64,000 nt of DNA from Flavobacterium ammoniigenes (GCF_020886055.1 NZ_AP025184.1:1364001-1428000); one strand, 5' to 3'; positions 32,675-42,320 are shown, counted from the first letter of the stretch. Notes: generated by a model not told the origin, from the sequence alone. A program made the numbers and translations.

Positions 32675-33691
32675 TTAATGGGTTATTTTTTTTGAGTTTT
32701 CCAATACTAAATAGAATTGCAATCCGAAAATCAGCGTCGCCATTACGATATGAATAGTTTGTGAACCTAAGGGAAAATTAAAATAGTACATTGCTATGCC
32801 CGACAGAATTTCTACACCAAGTAAAGCGACAACCCAATTTATTTTTGTGAATCCGAGATTCAATTTTCGGTTTCTCCAAAACAAAAAGATATTGGCACAA
32901 ACCACTAAAATGGAAAAACTTCGATGGGTATAAAAACCTCCTTTGGGGTTTTGCAACCAAATTTCTTTAGGCAATCCTGCTTCTACAATGCTATCTACTG
33001 ATTCTCGAACTTGAGTACCAAATAAGATTTGCACTAGGGTAAAACCTAATGCAGCAAACAAAATCCATTTGAATTCATTATCAAGTATCCTAGCTTTTTT
33101 CTTTTCCTGAACAGCATAAATCACATATAATTGTACCGCGACAATAAGTAAAGCGGCTAGCATATGAGTTGTGATTTTATATGGATTCAAAACCGAATCT
33201 ACCACGGTTTTGCCTAACCACGCTTGGAATCCCATTAAGAAACAAATGAATAGATTCAAGAAAACGAATTGCTTCTTTTCTTTCCAAAAACTAAAAGAGA
33301 ACACTAAGGCAATTAGACAGGCAATCCCGGCTAAGGCACCCACTAATCGATTGAGGTATTCTACCCAAGTGTGGAATGGATTGAAAATAGCGTAATCGTG
33401 TTTGGTGTATTTTTCCCAATGTGTCCTTTCAAAATTCGCGGGAGCTACAAAATGGTCTTTGGCTACTAAAAGCGTTTCGTCTTTAATAATTACTTGCCCT
33501 TTGGAATATTCTTTTCCAGTGGTGTATAACAATTCTTTTTCTTCTGTTGGCGGAATGTAGTAGCCAAAACATTTTGGCCAATCAGGACAACCCATGCCAG
33601 AGCCCGTCATTCTAACTAATGCACCAGCTACGATCACCAAATAAACTAAAATTAAGGCTGTTTTTGCGGAAGGAAGAAACCATTTTTTCAT
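32675..33691 (-). CDS. ctaA: heme A synthase (CtaA/COX15)
   Basis: This 338-residue membrane protein has about eight spans. It shows the COX15 marks: LVIVAGALVRMTGSGMGCPDWPKCFGYYIPP near the N-terminus, with the conserved Cys pair, then NPFHTWVEYLNRLVGALAG, GKTVVDSVLNPYKITTHM and YTHRSFSILV with the haem-ligating His residues. It oxidises haem O to haem A for aa3-type oxidases. No ctaB/ctaE gene is near, and the cbb3 genes in this window do not need haem A. It lies 2 bp downstream of cca. Confidence 0.92.
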   Translation of the reverse strand: MKKWFLPSAKTALILVYLVIVAGALVRMTGSGMGCPDWPKCFGYYIPPTEEKELLYTTGKEYSKGQVIIKDETLLVAKDHFVAPANFERTHWEKYTKHDYAIFNPFHTWVEYLNRLVGALAGIACLIALVFSFSFWKEKKQFVFLNLFICFLMGFQAWLGKTVVDSVLNPYKITTHMLAALLIVAVQLYVIYAVQEKKKARILDNEFKWILFAALGFTLVQILFGTQVRESVDSIVEAGLPKEIWLQNPKGGFYTHRSFSILVVCANIFLFWRNRKLNLGFTKINWVVALLGVEILSGIAMYYFNFPLGSQTIHIVMATLIFGLQFYLVLENSKKITH

Positions 33692-33693
33692 AA

Positions 33694-35112
33694 TTAATGT
33701 ACTTTTTGTAATCCTAATTTCTCAGCTCTTTTCAATACAAAGTCATAGGCGGCTTGGTATTCGTTAGGAATTTCTCCTTCTAAAATAGCTTCTTTAACAG
33801 CTTCTTTCAGCACTCCAATTTCACGAGACGGTTGTAAATTGAAAATCGCCATAATTTCTTCACCAGAAATGGGCGGTTGAAAATTACGAACATGATCACG
33901 CGCTTCAACTTCAATTATTTTTTTCCTAACAATGTCAAAGTTATTATGGTATTTTTTGAATTTTGTTGGGTTTTTAGTGGTAATATCAGCTTCGCAAAGC
34001 GTCATTAAATTATCGACATCTTCGCCTGCATCAAAAACTAATCTTCGCACTGCCGAATCAGTTACTATATCCTCAGCTAACACAATGGGTCTCGAACTCA
34101 TCATGACCATCTTTTGAACAAATTTCATTTTTTGGTTCAATGGCATGTGCAAACGCTCAAAGATTTTCTTAACCATTTTTCCTCCTAAAAATTCATGACC
34201 ATGGAAAGTCCATCCTTGTTTTTTATTGAAACGTTTGGTTGGTGCTTTCCCAATGTCATGCAATAATGCTGACCATCGTAACCATACATCATCGGTATTG
34301 GGACAAATATTATCGACTACCTCTAAGGTATGGTAAAAGTTGTTTTTGTGTGTATGACCTTCAATTTCTTCTACTTGATTCAAAGCGGTTAATTCAGGTA
34401 AAATAATATCCAAAAGTCCTGTTTTGTATAACAATAAAAAACCAATAGACGGTTTTTCGGTAGCAAGGATTTTGTTTAATTCATCTACAATTCGTTCGCC
34501 AGATATGATGGTGATACGCTCTGCATTTTTAGTAATTGAAGCTATAGAATTGGCTTCGATTTCAAAACCCAATTGAGTAGCAAAACGAATAGCACGCATC
34601 ATTCGTAATGGATCATCTGAATAGGTGATATCTGGATCTAAAGGTGTTTTGATGGTTTTGGTTTCCAAATCCAAAACCCCATTAAATGGATCGACTAAAT
34701 CGCCAAAATGGTTTGGATTTAGAGATAATGCCAAGGCATTTATCGTAAAATCACGGCGGTTTTGATCGTCTTCTAAAGTGCCGTTTTCAACTACTGGATT
34801 CCTACTTTCGAAATGATAGGATTCTTTTCGTGCCCCAACAAATTCAATTTCGGTATCTTCGAAACGAAGCATGGCTGTGCCGTAGTTTTTAAATACTTGT
34901 ACTTTTGGTTTTTTTGGAAGTAATTCAGATACTTTCAAAGCCAATTCAATGCCGCTTCCAACGGCAACAATATCGATATCTTTTTTAGATTTTCTTCCCA
35001 AAAGTAAATCCCTAACAAATCCACCAATAACGTAGCTTTCTACATTAAGTTCAACTGAAGCTTTGGATATCACTTCAAAAATGGTATTCTGTAAGGCTGA
35101 TTTGTAGTTCAT
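33694..35112 (-). CDS. cca: tRNA nucleotidyltransferase (CCA-adding / poly(A)-polymerase type)
   Basis: This 472-residue protein has the class II nucleotidyltransferase head: [20 protein letters not shown] with the DxD metal ligands, [13 protein letters not shown] and the [17 protein letters not shown] helix. The HD phosphohydrolase domain follows ([17 protein letters not shown]). The HD fusion and length fit the bacterial CCA-adding group with HD. It adds or repairs the 3'-CCA of tRNAs; poly(A) activity cannot be excluded. The nearby tRNA-Glu genes do lack encoded CCA. It is translationally close to ctaA (2-bp gap). Confidence 0.93.
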   Translation of the reverse strand: MNYKSALQNTIFEVISKASVELNVESYVIGGFVRDLLLGRKSKKDIDIVAVGSGIELALKVSELLPKKPKVQVFKNYGTAMLRFEDTEIEFVGARKESYHFESRNPVVENGTLEDDQNRRDFTINALALSLNPNHFGDLVDPFNGVLDLETKTIKTPLDPDITYSDDPLRMMRAIRFATQLGFEIEANSIASITKNAERITIISGERIVDELNKILATEKPSIGFLLLYKTGLLDIILPELTALNQVEEIEGHTHKNNFYHTLEVVDNICPNTDDVWLRWSALLHDIGKAPTKRFNKKQGWTFHGHEFLGGKMVKKIFERLHMPLNQKMKFVQKMVMMSSRPIVLAEDIVTDSAVRRLVFDAGEDVDNLMTLCEADITTKNPTKFKKYHNNFDIVRKKIIEVEARDHVRNFQPPISGEEIMAIFNLQPSREIGVLKEAVKEAILEGEIPNEYQAAYDFVLKRAEKLGLQKVH

Positions 35113-35144
35113 GTATTAATTTGAAAATATTCAAATCGCACTAA

Positions 35145-35711
35145 TTACTTTCTAATCACTTTTACTTGAGCGTCACTCGTAAGCTTTATGATTGTTGATG
35201 GCTTTCCTGCAATTTTTTCGTGATGCAAATTTACAACATAGTCTACACCTTTTATAATTTCGGGACTAATTTCTTTAAATGATTTGGGAGTGGGTTGCCC
35301 CGATAGATTGGCTGAAGTAGAAACCAAGGGTTTTTTCATGCGCTCCATTAATTTAAAACAAAAGGGTTCTTTTACTAATCGTATCCCTAAAGTTTTATCA
35401 GGTGCAATTAAATTAGGCGCCACATTTCTTGGGTTATCAAGCACTAAAGTGGTTGGGTTTTCAGATAAATCTAAAATTTGCCAAGCCACTTCAGGAATAT
35501 CTTTGAACACATTGTACATCATTTTTTCGCCATTCATAAGGCAAATCATACTTTGTGTTTCGGCTCTTTTTTTGAGTTGGTAAATTTTTGCTACCGCTTC
35601 AGGATTAGTAGCATCACAACCAATTCCCCAAACGGTATCAGTTGGGTATAAGATAATCCCTCCATCTTTGATTATTTCAAAGGCTTTAATAACTTCTTGA
35701 TTGATATCCAT
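35145..35711 (-). CDS. L-threonylcarbamoyladenylate synthase (Sua5/YciO/YrdC family)
   Basis: In this 188-residue protein the YrdC core is clear: GGIILYPTDTVWGIGCDATN, KIYQLKKRAE, STSANLSGQPTP and the C-terminal GKPSTIIKL. It makes threonylcarbamoyl-AMP from threonine, bicarbonate and ATP for t6A modification of tRNA position 37. It lacks the C-terminal Sua5 domain, so it is the short TsaC-like form. Some YciO paralogues have other or unknown roles, so the symbol is left open. It is 32 bp upstream of cca; both act on tRNA. Confidence 0.88.
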   Translation of the reverse strand: MDINQEVIKAFEIIKDGGIILYPTDTVWGIGCDATNPEAVAKIYQLKKRAETQSMICLMNGEKMMYNVFKDIPEVAWQILDLSENPTTLVLDNPRNVAPNLIAPDKTLGIRLVKEPFCFKLMERMKKPLVSTSANLSGQPTPKSFKEISPEIIKGVDYVVNLHHEKIAGKPSTIIKLTSDAQVKVIRK

Positions 35712-35718
35712 TTTTAGT

Positions 35719-36270
35719 TTATTTTAGTTGATAAGATATCATGATACCTCCTCTGTATGGGAGCCACTCGCCACTTTTATTATATTTTACAGCTCCTTCA
35801 TAACGCTGGTTGGTGCCAATGATGTATCCTTTGTAAAAACCTTGATGTGAACCTCCACCTAAAAAGCAATCCAAGTGAATTTTGTCATTAATTTTTGCTT
35901 TGTACCCAATGGTTGCTCCCATTACATAACCCAATCCTTCCTCGTATTTGTTGGTATTTATATAATTCCATTTTTGAAAATTAAAAAGTGTAGCTCCAAT
36001 ATGTGCACCCACATAAAAGCCATTATTTTTTTCTTTAAAATGATAGCGGTATTCTGGAATGAACAAATAAAATTGTCTTGGATTACCTTTAATTGATTTC
36101 CAAAAAGAAGCCGTTACATCAAACTGGAATGTCGATTTTTTGCCGATACTGGTTTCAATACCCACATTTGGAATAGTCAATAGAGTCGTAAATGCATTTA
36201 CCTTAATAAATGTTTGACTTTGAGACAAGGTGCAGAAAAATAAGAATAATAGAATCTGAATTTTTTTCAT
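35719..36270 (-). CDS. DUF3575-like outer-membrane protein
   Basis: This 183-residue protein has a signal peptide (MKKIQILLFLFFCTLSQSQ). Amphipathic strands follow in a small barrel-like pattern (IPNVGIETSIGKKSTFQFDV, GFYVGAHIGATLFNFQKW, GYVMGATIGYKAKINDKIHLD). This fits DUF3575-type outer-membrane proteins of Bacteroidota. Its start overlaps the stop of the DUF4422 glycosyltransferase gene by one base (TAATG), which indicates translational coupling. Function unknown; a link with the glycan genes is possible. Confidence 0.78.
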   Translation of the reverse strand: MKKIQILLFLFFCTLSQSQTFIKVNAFTTLLTIPNVGIETSIGKKSTFQFDVTASFWKSIKGNPRQFYLFIPEYRYHFKEKNNGFYVGAHIGATLFNFQKWNYINTNKYEEGLGYVMGATIGYKAKINDKIHLDCFLGGGSHQGFYKGYIIGTNQRYEGAVKYNKSGEWLPYRGGIMISYQLK

Positions 36271-37124
36271 TAATTAGTGATTGAGTTGGTATTGGTGATT
36301 TTTTTTCTGCTTAACCTCTTGCGAAACCAAAATATGACGTTGTTATTACAATTCAGTACCTTTTGTATTAGCAAAGATTTCGATTTGATTTTGTTGTTTA
36401 TAAAATGGACCGGAAGGTACTTTACCTTCAACTGATTATGTTCTACATAAACATTTAATAAACGTTCTGACATAAATCCTAAAACTCTTTCTTGGTATGG
36501 ATTAGTTGAAATTTTTATTTGCTTTTCAACATTTTCTAAAATTGAAAATAACCAAGTACAATAGTCATCGGTTACCTCTTTACTAGCTACAAACATGTTG
36601 AAGGGAGAAAAGGAATTGCTTTCAAATAGTATTTTTTGAAATGAAGCTTCATATTCAGGATAAAGGGCTACTACGGTTTTTTCTAATACATCAAAATCTT
36701 CCGGTAAATGTGATAACGAATAGTGACTGTATAATGATCGTGTTTTGACTATTTTTTTTGGTAAAATGATATCAAAGCCATTTAAACTATTTTCTTGGTA
36801 ACAATAATTTTGAAAATATTTAGAAAAGTACGCTTCATTTATATCACTTATTTCATTGGCAATTTTTGTCTCTGAAAAATCAAAAAATCTTCGGTAATGG
36901 CAAAGTCCCAGTGTAGTTACTTTATTTAGATTTTTCCATGCCCAATACAATGCCGTTAGTTCACAATAATTTTTGTTTTTAGAGCTGATGTTTGTTTCTG
37001 TATTGTCTGCTTGATAAGGTAAATCTAATGTGCTGATTTCTTTTCCAACATGTATTGGTAGAAAAGATTTTTCAGGAATATAATTGAATTCTTTGTGCGT
37101 GCAAATTAGAATTTTAGTACTCAT
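36270..37124 (-). CDS. DUF4422 glycosyltransferase-like protein
   Basis: This 284-residue cytoplasmic or membrane-associated protein contains the family marks YCELTALYWAWKN, LGLCHYRRFFDF and LNGFDIILPKKIV, typical of DUF4422 (PF14393) capsule/LPS biosynthesis proteins. Residues near the C-terminus (YPEYEASFQKI, NMFVASKEV) also fit. These are probable sugar transferases. The neighbouring UDP-galactopyranose mutase raises the possibility of galactofuranose as the donated sugar, which is inference. It is 12 bp downstream of glf. Confidence 0.82.
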   Translation of the reverse strand: MSTKILICTHKEFNYIPEKSFLPIHVGKEISTLDLPYQADNTETNISSKNKNYCELTALYWAWKNLNKVTTLGLCHYRRFFDFSETKIANEISDINEAYFSKYFQNYCYQENSLNGFDIILPKKIVKTRSLYSHYSLSHLPEDFDVLEKTVVALYPEYEASFQKILFESNSFSPFNMFVASKEVTDDYCTWLFSILENVEKQIKISTNPYQERVLGFMSERLLNVYVEHNQLKVKYLPVHFINNKIKSKSLLIQKVLNCNNNVIFWFRKRLSRKKITNTNSITN

Positions 37125-37136
37125 AATTATTAAGAA

Positions 37137-38237
37137 TTATAAAGAATCTTTACTTTTTTTCAAGGCAGATCCAATTATTTGATGCATGTCATAGTATTTG
37201 TATTCGGCTAATCTACCACCAAAAATGACATTGGTATCCTTTTCTGATAATTTTTTGTATTGACTATAAATAGCGTTATTTTTCTCATCATTGACAGGAT
37301 AATAAGATTCTTTACCTAAACTCCATTCGTCAGGATATTCATAAGTAATTACTGTTTTCTTTTGGGTGCCAAATTCAAAATGTTTGTGTTCTATGATCCG
37401 TGTGTAAGGTATTTCACTTTCAGTATAGTTAATCACGGCGTTGCCTTGAAAATTAGATTGATCCAAAGTTTTTGTATCAAATTTCAAACTGCGATATTCC
37501 AAGCTTCCAAATTGGTTGTTGTAAAACTCATCAATTTTTCCTGTGAATACAATTTTATCAGCTAACTTTGAGAGTTCTTCGCGTTGCGCAAAAAAATCAA
37601 CTTCTAGTTTGACTTCAATTCCAGTTAATAATCCATCAATTAACTTATTATAACCGCCAATAGGAATACCTTGGTATTTGTCATTGAAATAATTGTTGTC
37701 ATAAGTAAATCGAACAGGTAATCGTTTGATGATAAAGGCAGGCAATTCTGTCGCTTTTCTACCCCATTGTTTTTCTGTATACCCTTTGATTAATTTTTCA
37801 TAAATGTCGGTTCCAACTAAAGAAATGGCTTGTTCTTCTAAATTTATCGGGTCTTTTATCCCCGAAGCTTTTACCTGTTCTTCAATTTTATTTTTCGCTT
37901 CTTCTGGAGTTTTTACCCCCCATAGTTGGTAAAACGTATTCATGTTGAACGGCAGGTTGTACGCTTCATTTTTATAGAAAGCTACAGGTGAATTGGTATA
38001 CCGATTAAATTCAACAAATTGGTTGACATAATCCCAAATTTCTTTATCGTTGGTATGAAAAATATGAGCGCCGTATTTGTGTACATTGATGTCTTCGATT
38101 TGTTCACAATACACATTTCCACCTGGATGGTTTCTTTTGTCAATGACCAAGCATTTCTTTCCTTTTTTCTTCGCTTCGTGGGCAAAAACTGCCCCAAAGA
38201 GTCCAGAACCTACTATTAGATAATCATATTGAGACAT
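37137..38237 (-). CDS. glf: UDP-galactopyranose mutase
   Basis: This 366-residue flavoenzyme has an N-terminal FAD-binding motif (YLIVGSGLFGAVFAHEAKKKG), the typical DKRNHPGGNVYCEQIEDINVHKYGAHIFHT, and YTEKQWGRKATELPAFIIKRLP. R and Y residues near FGGRLAEYKYYDMHQ at the end complete the active site. It converts UDP-galactopyranose to UDP-galactofuranose, the donor for Galf in surface glycans. It is flanked by two sugar-transferase genes in one operon (27 and 12 bp gaps). Confidence 0.96.
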   Translation of the reverse strand: MSQYDYLIVGSGLFGAVFAHEAKKKGKKCLVIDKRNHPGGNVYCEQIEDINVHKYGAHIFHTNDKEIWDYVNQFVEFNRYTNSPVAFYKNEAYNLPFNMNTFYQLWGVKTPEEAKNKIEEQVKASGIKDPINLEEQAISLVGTDIYEKLIKGYTEKQWGRKATELPAFIIKRLPVRFTYDNNYFNDKYQGIPIGGYNKLIDGLLTGIEVKLEVDFFAQREELSKLADKIVFTGKIDEFYNNQFGSLEYRSLKFDTKTLDQSNFQGNAVINYTESEIPYTRIIEHKHFEFGTQKKTVITYEYPDEWSLGKESYYPVNDEKNNAIYSQYKKLSEKDTNVIFGGRLAEYKYYDMHQIIGSALKKSKDSL

Positions 38238-38264
38238 AGTTGATGTGTTTAAGGAATTTGTAAT

Positions 38265-39242
38265 TTATTTTGTGAGATAATCCGTTGCTCTTGGACTTGT
38301 CCAAGTTATTTTTCGTGCTGCATTGCCATAATACAAAAGTATGTTCTTGAAAATAAACACATTTACTTTTAATTTGGGTACAAAAAAGAAAATCAACCCA
38401 ATACCAGCGAGCAGTGTTTTTTCAATTAAATTGGTTGCTACCAATAGAAATTGAATACCCCAATTTTGCATTCCTACGGTATGCTCATTAAAATAAACAT
38501 GTTGAGAAATTAACACTTCTGTTTTAGTTAATGCTTTTGTTTTTACATTGATTCTCGAGGCTCCGCCGTGTTTGTGTAAGATGGATACATTTCTTGTAAG
38601 CGCTATTTTTCCACCCAATTGGTTTACCTTTTTGCAAAGATCAACATCTTCAAAGTACAACCAATATTTTTCGGTCCAACCCTTTACTTTTTCATACCAA
38701 GTTCGACTCATAAATATGACCGCACCAGTGGCCCAATCTGGTAAAATAATTGATTGTTTTGAATCATAATGCTTTTGTATGCGTTGTTTATGAATCAATT
38801 TAGAGAAGGCTCTAAAGGGGCCAAACAAGTAAGAAAGACTTGGAAAAAACCGAATTTCATTGTATTTTTTGTTCGATTCATTGATTTGAGTACAACATAC
38901 AATTCCGAAGTCAGGATGTGTAGTAGCAGTCTGCCAAAGTTCAAATATGGCGGCTTCAGTGATAATCGTATCTGGATTCAAAAAGAAGAAATAATTTCCT
39001 TTAGCAATCGATGCTCCCAAATTACATCCGTTTGCAAAGCCATTATTTCCTGAATTTTCTATAAAAGTAATGGAAGGAAAGAGTGTTTTAAATTCCTCAA
39101 TCCTTCCATCATTGGATTGATTGTCTACCACAATTGTTTCCATTGTAAATCGGTTACTATTTATAGAAACGATAGACTGAAGACATTCTTTAAGGTCGTT
39201 CCAGCTTTTGTAGTTTACAATGACAATTGAAATATCAACCAT
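38265..39242 (-). CDS. family 2 glycosyltransferase (rhamnosyltransferase-like)
   Basis: This 325-residue protein has the GT-A N-terminal fold: ISIVIVNYKSWNDLKECLQS, ETIVVDNQSNDG, NGFANGCNLGASIAKGNYFFFLNPD with the metal-binding DxD variant NPD, and WATGAVIFMSRTWYEKV. The ED motif is YWLYFEDVDLC. A C-terminal hydrophobic segment (~270-310) suggests membrane association. Similar to WbbL-type rhamnosyltransferases; donor and acceptor unknown. It starts 14 bp after dapD. Confidence 0.88.
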   Translation of the reverse strand: MVDISIVIVNYKSWNDLKECLQSIVSINSNRFTMETIVVDNQSNDGRIEEFKTLFPSITFIENSGNNGFANGCNLGASIAKGNYFFFLNPDTIITEAAIFELWQTATTHPDFGIVCCTQINESNKKYNEIRFFPSLSYLFGPFRAFSKLIHKQRIQKHYDSKQSIILPDWATGAVIFMSRTWYEKVKGWTEKYWLYFEDVDLCKKVNQLGGKIALTRNVSILHKHGGASRINVKTKALTKTEVLISQHVYFNEHTVGMQNWGIQFLLVATNLIEKTLLAGIGLIFFFVPKLKVNVFIFKNILLYYGNAARKITWTSPRATDYLTK

Positions 39243-39256
39243 TAATTTATTTTGTA

Positions 39257-40072
39257 TTATACTGCTACGTCGTATTCTCTCAACGCATTATTCAATGACG
39301 TTTTTAAGTCGGTAGACGGTTTACGAGTTCCAATAATTAAAGCGCAAGGTACTTGGTATTCTCCTGCCGCGAATTTTTTTGTGTAACTTCCAGGAATTAC
39401 TACCGAACGAGCAGGAACAAATCCTTTCATCTCAATAGGTTCCGCTCCAGTCACATCAATAATTTTTGTTGAAGCAGTTAAACATACATTGGCACCCAGC
39501 ACCGCTTCTTTACCAACATGCACTCCTTCCACCACAATACAACGTGAACCAATAAAAGCACCGTCTTCAATGATAACTGGCGCCGCTTGTAATGGTTCTA
39601 AAACACCACCAATTCCAACACCACCACTCAAGTGAACGTCTTTTCCAATTTGAGCACAACTACCAACAGTTGCCCAAGTATCTACCATAGTTCCTTCATC
39701 GACATAGGCCCCAATATTCACATAACTTGGCATCATGATCACACCACTTGAAATATAAGAACCATAACGAGCTGAAGCTCCTGGTACAACACGTACCCCT
39801 TTTTCAGCATAGTTTCTTTTCAATTCCATTTTGTCATGGTATTCAAAAATACCAGCTTCCCAAGTTTCCATTTTTTGAATAGGGAAGTACATTACAACGG
39901 CTTTTTTTACCCATTCGTTAACTTGCCATCCATCTCCTTTTGGTTCTGCAACTCGTAATTTTCCAGCGTCTAATAATTCGATAACTTCTCTGATAGCAGT
40001 GGTTGTAGCAGTTTCTTGTAAAAGAGCTCTATTTTCCCAAGCTTGTTCTATTGTTGTTTGTAATGAATTCAT
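39257..40072 (-). CDS. dapD: 2,3,4,5-tetrahydropyridine-2,6-dicarboxylate N-succinyltransferase
   Basis: From the ATG at 40072 (MNSLQTTIEQAWENRALLQE) the product has 271 residues, the usual DapD length; an in-frame ATG 27 bp upstream is less likely because the promoter then leaves almost no leader. The left-handed beta-helix hexapeptide region shows VNIGAYVDEGTMVDTWATVG, VHLSGGVGIGGVLEP and EDGAFIGSRCIVVEGVHVG. It transfers succinyl from succinyl-CoA in lysine/diaminopimelate synthesis. It heads the nine-gene minus-strand run behind a full promoter. Confidence 0.97.
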   Translation of the reverse strand: MNSLQTTIEQAWENRALLQETATTTAIREVIELLDAGKLRVAEPKGDGWQVNEWVKKAVVMYFPIQKMETWEAGIFEYHDKMELKRNYAEKGVRVVPGASARYGSYISSGVIMMPSYVNIGAYVDEGTMVDTWATVGSCAQIGKDVHLSGGVGIGGVLEPLQAAPVIIEDGAFIGSRCIVVEGVHVGKEAVLGANVCLTASTKIIDVTGAEPIEMKGFVPARSVVIPGSYTKKFAAGEYQVPCALIIGTRKPSTDLKTSLNNALREYDVAV

Positions 40073-40096
40073 TATGTAGTTTGTGTTAATTTTTGA

Positions 40097-40125
40097 CAAA
40101 GATAGTTTTTTTGTGCGATTGACAA
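40097..40125 (-). promoter_or_regulatory. promoter of dapD and the nine-gene run
   Basis: Minus-strand TTG (plus CAA at 40123-40125) and TATCTTTG (plus 40097-40104) are 18 bp apart. Initiation would fall near 40091, about 19 nt before the dapD ATG. It is the only complete promoter I see in front of the run down to 31862. Confidence 0.75.
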
Positions 40126-40238
40126 AAGTCTAATCCAATGATAAACCCACGATAATGAGCCAATTTATTCCGAATTCAATTGGGGATTTATTATGAAATT
40201 TAAGTAGATTTACCCTTTTAAAAATAAGGAATAAAGTA

Positions 40239-40655
40239 ATGGCCAGAATACTCGCTATAGATTACGGACAAAAACGCACAGGAATTGCTGTGACTGATGA
40301 ATTACAAATTATCGCCTCAGGTTTAACTACTATTCCATCAGCAACGGCTATTGATTTTTTGAAAGCGTATTTCCAAAAAGAAAAAGTAGAAGCTGTTCTT
40401 ATTGGCGAACCCAAGCAAATGAATGGCCTACCTTCTGAAAGTGCTTCTATAATCAAAGGATTTGTAACTCATTTTACCAATCATTTTCCAGAAATGAAGG
40501 TCATTAGAGTAGACGAGAGGTTCACTTCAAAAATGGCATTTCAGTCAATGATTGACAGTGGATTGAGCAAAAAGAAACGTCAAGATAAAAGTTTGATTGA
40601 CGAAATTTCGGCTACCATCATGTTACAAGATTATTTGATTAGAAAAATGTTCTAA
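40239..40655 (+). CDS. ruvX: Holliday junction resolvase-like pre-16S rRNA nuclease RuvX/YqgF
   Basis: This 138-residue protein has the YqgF RNase H-like fold signature ILAIDYGQKRTGIAVTDELQ. The EPKQMNGLPSESA segment, DERFTSKMAF and a C-terminal DEISATIMLQDYL supply the acidic residues. In E. coli YqgF processes the 5' end of 16S rRNA; the resolvase role is doubtful. Single gene, divergent from dapD. Confidence 0.93.
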   Translation: MARILAIDYGQKRTGIAVTDELQIIASGLTTIPSATAIDFLKAYFQKEKVEAVLIGEPKQMNGLPSESASIIKGFVTHFTNHFPEMKVIRVDERFTSKMAFQSMIDSGLSKKKRQDKSLIDEISATIMLQDYLIRKMF

Positions 40656-40728
40656 TATACTTTTTACCAAGCGGTGTATTAGCCGTTTGTTTTCTTACTT
40701 TTCCATTTGATTTTGTTATAAAATTGTA

Positions 40729-40759
40729 TTGATTTTTGCATTTTTAAGGAGTATATTTG
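40729..40759 (+). promoter_or_regulatory. promoter of mqo
   Basis: TTG at 40729-40731 and TATATTTG (exact TAnnTTTG) at 40752-40759 are 20 bp apart. The ATG follows 19 bp after the -7 element. Confidence 0.7.
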
Positions 40760-40778
40760 CACCTTAAAAATTTGACCC

Positions 40779-42272
40779 ATGTCTGACAATGCCATTCGAA
40801 CCAATCCTGATGTAATTCTTATTGGTGCTGGAATTATGAGCGCTACTCTTGGAGTGATTTTAAAAGAATTACAACCCAACATTAAAATTGAAATTTACGA
40901 AAGACTAGATACCGCTGCTTGCGAAAGTTCTGATGCTTGGAACAACGCAGGAACAGGTCATTCTGCTTTTTGTGAATTGAACTATACCCCAGAAGCTGCT
41001 GATGGATCTATTAGTCCCAAAAAGGCCATTAGTATTGCCGAGTCTTTTGAAGTTTCGAGACAATTTTGGGCGTATTTAGTGCAACAAAACAAAATAGTTT
41101 CTCCAGAAAAATTCATCAAAAGTGTACCGCATTTAAGTTTTGTTTGGGGAGAAAAAAATGTAGCATTTCTTCAAAAGAGATTCGAAGCATTGCAAGCGAA
41201 TCCTTTATTTAAAGAAATGGATTTTAGTACTGAAATTGCTGCTTTACAAGAATGGATGCCCTTAGTGATGGATGGCAGAGATCTTTCTGCACCCATGGCA
41301 GCAACCAAAATGGATATTGGAACCGATGTTAATTTTGGCGAACTAACACGAAGCATGTTCCATTATTTACAATCTCTTGAAGGAGTGAGTATGCACTTTA
41401 ACAATGAAGTTAGAAAATTGAAACAACGTAATGATGGTTCATGGCGAATTAAGGTGCGTGATTTAACAACAAACCAAAAACGAAGAGTTTATCCGAAGTT
41501 TATTTTTATTGGAGCCGGTGGTGGTTCTTTGCCATTATTAGAAAACGCGAATATTCCCGAAGGAAAAGGATACGGTGGTTTTCCAGTTAGCGGTCAATGG
41601 CTTAGATGTACTAACCCGGAAGTTATTGCTAAACACGAAGCTAAAGTATACGGTAAAGCTAGTGTGGGTGCTCCGCCAATGTCGGTACCGCATATTGATT
41701 CCCGAATGATTAATGGCGAAAAACAATTGCTTTTTGGACCTTTTGCAGGATTCTCTACCCGTTTTCTTAAAAATGGTTCGTATTCGGATTTGCCGTTATC
41801 TATCAAGCCAGATAATATCATTCCCATGGTTATTGCCGGAATTAAAAATATTCCGTTGACAAAATATTTGATTGAACAAGTACGTCAGAAACCAAAAGAC
41901 AGAATGAATGCGTTAAGAGAATACGTGCCTAACGCAAGATCGAAAGATTGGAAGCTGGAACGTGCGGGTCAACGTGTGCAAGTAATTAAGAAAGATGAAA
42001 AAGAAGGTGGTGTTTTGGAATTTGGAACCGAAGTAATCACCACAAATGATGGTACATTATCAGTATTGTTAGGAGCTTCTCCAGGAGCGTCAACAGCCGT
42101 TTCGGTAATGTTAGATGTAGTACAAAAATGTTTCAAAGACCAAATAAATTCGAAAGAATGGCAATCTAAATTAAAGGTGATGATCCCTTCATTTGGTCAG
42201 GAATTGAATGCCAATCCGGATTTATTAGATCAAGTTAGAAAAAGCACAAGCGAAACTTTAAAGCTGAGCTAA
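40779..42272 (+). CDS. mqo: malate:quinone oxidoreductase
   Basis: This 497-residue FAD enzyme has the dinucleotide-binding VILIGAGIMSATLGVIL, the Mqo marks SSDAWNNAGTGHSAFCELNYTP, the substrate-loop GGSLPLLENANIPEGKGYGGFPVSG, and LGASPGASTAVSVML near the C-terminus. It oxidises malate to oxaloacetate and passes electrons to quinone at the inner membrane, bypassing NAD-malate dehydrogenase. Complete, with its own promoter and a strong terminator, thus monocistronic. Confidence 0.97.
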   Translation: MSDNAIRTNPDVILIGAGIMSATLGVILKELQPNIKIEIYERLDTAACESSDAWNNAGTGHSAFCELNYTPEAADGSISPKKAISIAESFEVSRQFWAYLVQQNKIVSPEKFIKSVPHLSFVWGEKNVAFLQKRFEALQANPLFKEMDFSTEIAALQEWMPLVMDGRDLSAPMAATKMDIGTDVNFGELTRSMFHYLQSLEGVSMHFNNEVRKLKQRNDGSWRIKVRDLTTNQKRRVYPKFIFIGAGGGSLPLLENANIPEGKGYGGFPVSGQWLRCTNPEVIAKHEAKVYGKASVGAPPMSVPHIDSRMINGEKQLLFGPFAGFSTRFLKNGSYSDLPLSIKPDNIIPMVIAGIKNIPLTKYLIEQVRQKPKDRMNALREYVPNARSKDWKLERAGQRVQVIKKDEKEGGVLEFGTEVITTNDGTLSVLLGASPGASTAVSVMLDVVQKCFKDQINSKEWQSKLKVMIPSFGQELNANPDLLDQVRKSTSETLKLS

Positions 42273-42291
42273 ATTAAAATATATAAATAGT

Positions 42292-42320
42292 AAAAGCATC
42301 GAAATTCTCGATGCTTTTTT
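42292..42320 (+). terminator. terminator of mqo
   Basis: A perfect 11-bp stem (AAAAGCATCGA with TCGATGCTTTT), 5-nt loop and T tract lie 19 bp after the stop. Confidence 0.9.

Noticed and set aside
38769..39053. 94-codon open frame on the plus strand inside the family 2 glycosyltransferase gene
   Set aside because: It is antisense to conserved motifs of the transferase and has no features of its own.
40158..40184. CCAATT/AATTGG inverted repeat between dapD and ruvX
   Set aside because: Six-bp AT-rich arms with a 12-bp loop are expected by chance in this composition; no T tract and no relation to the promoters.
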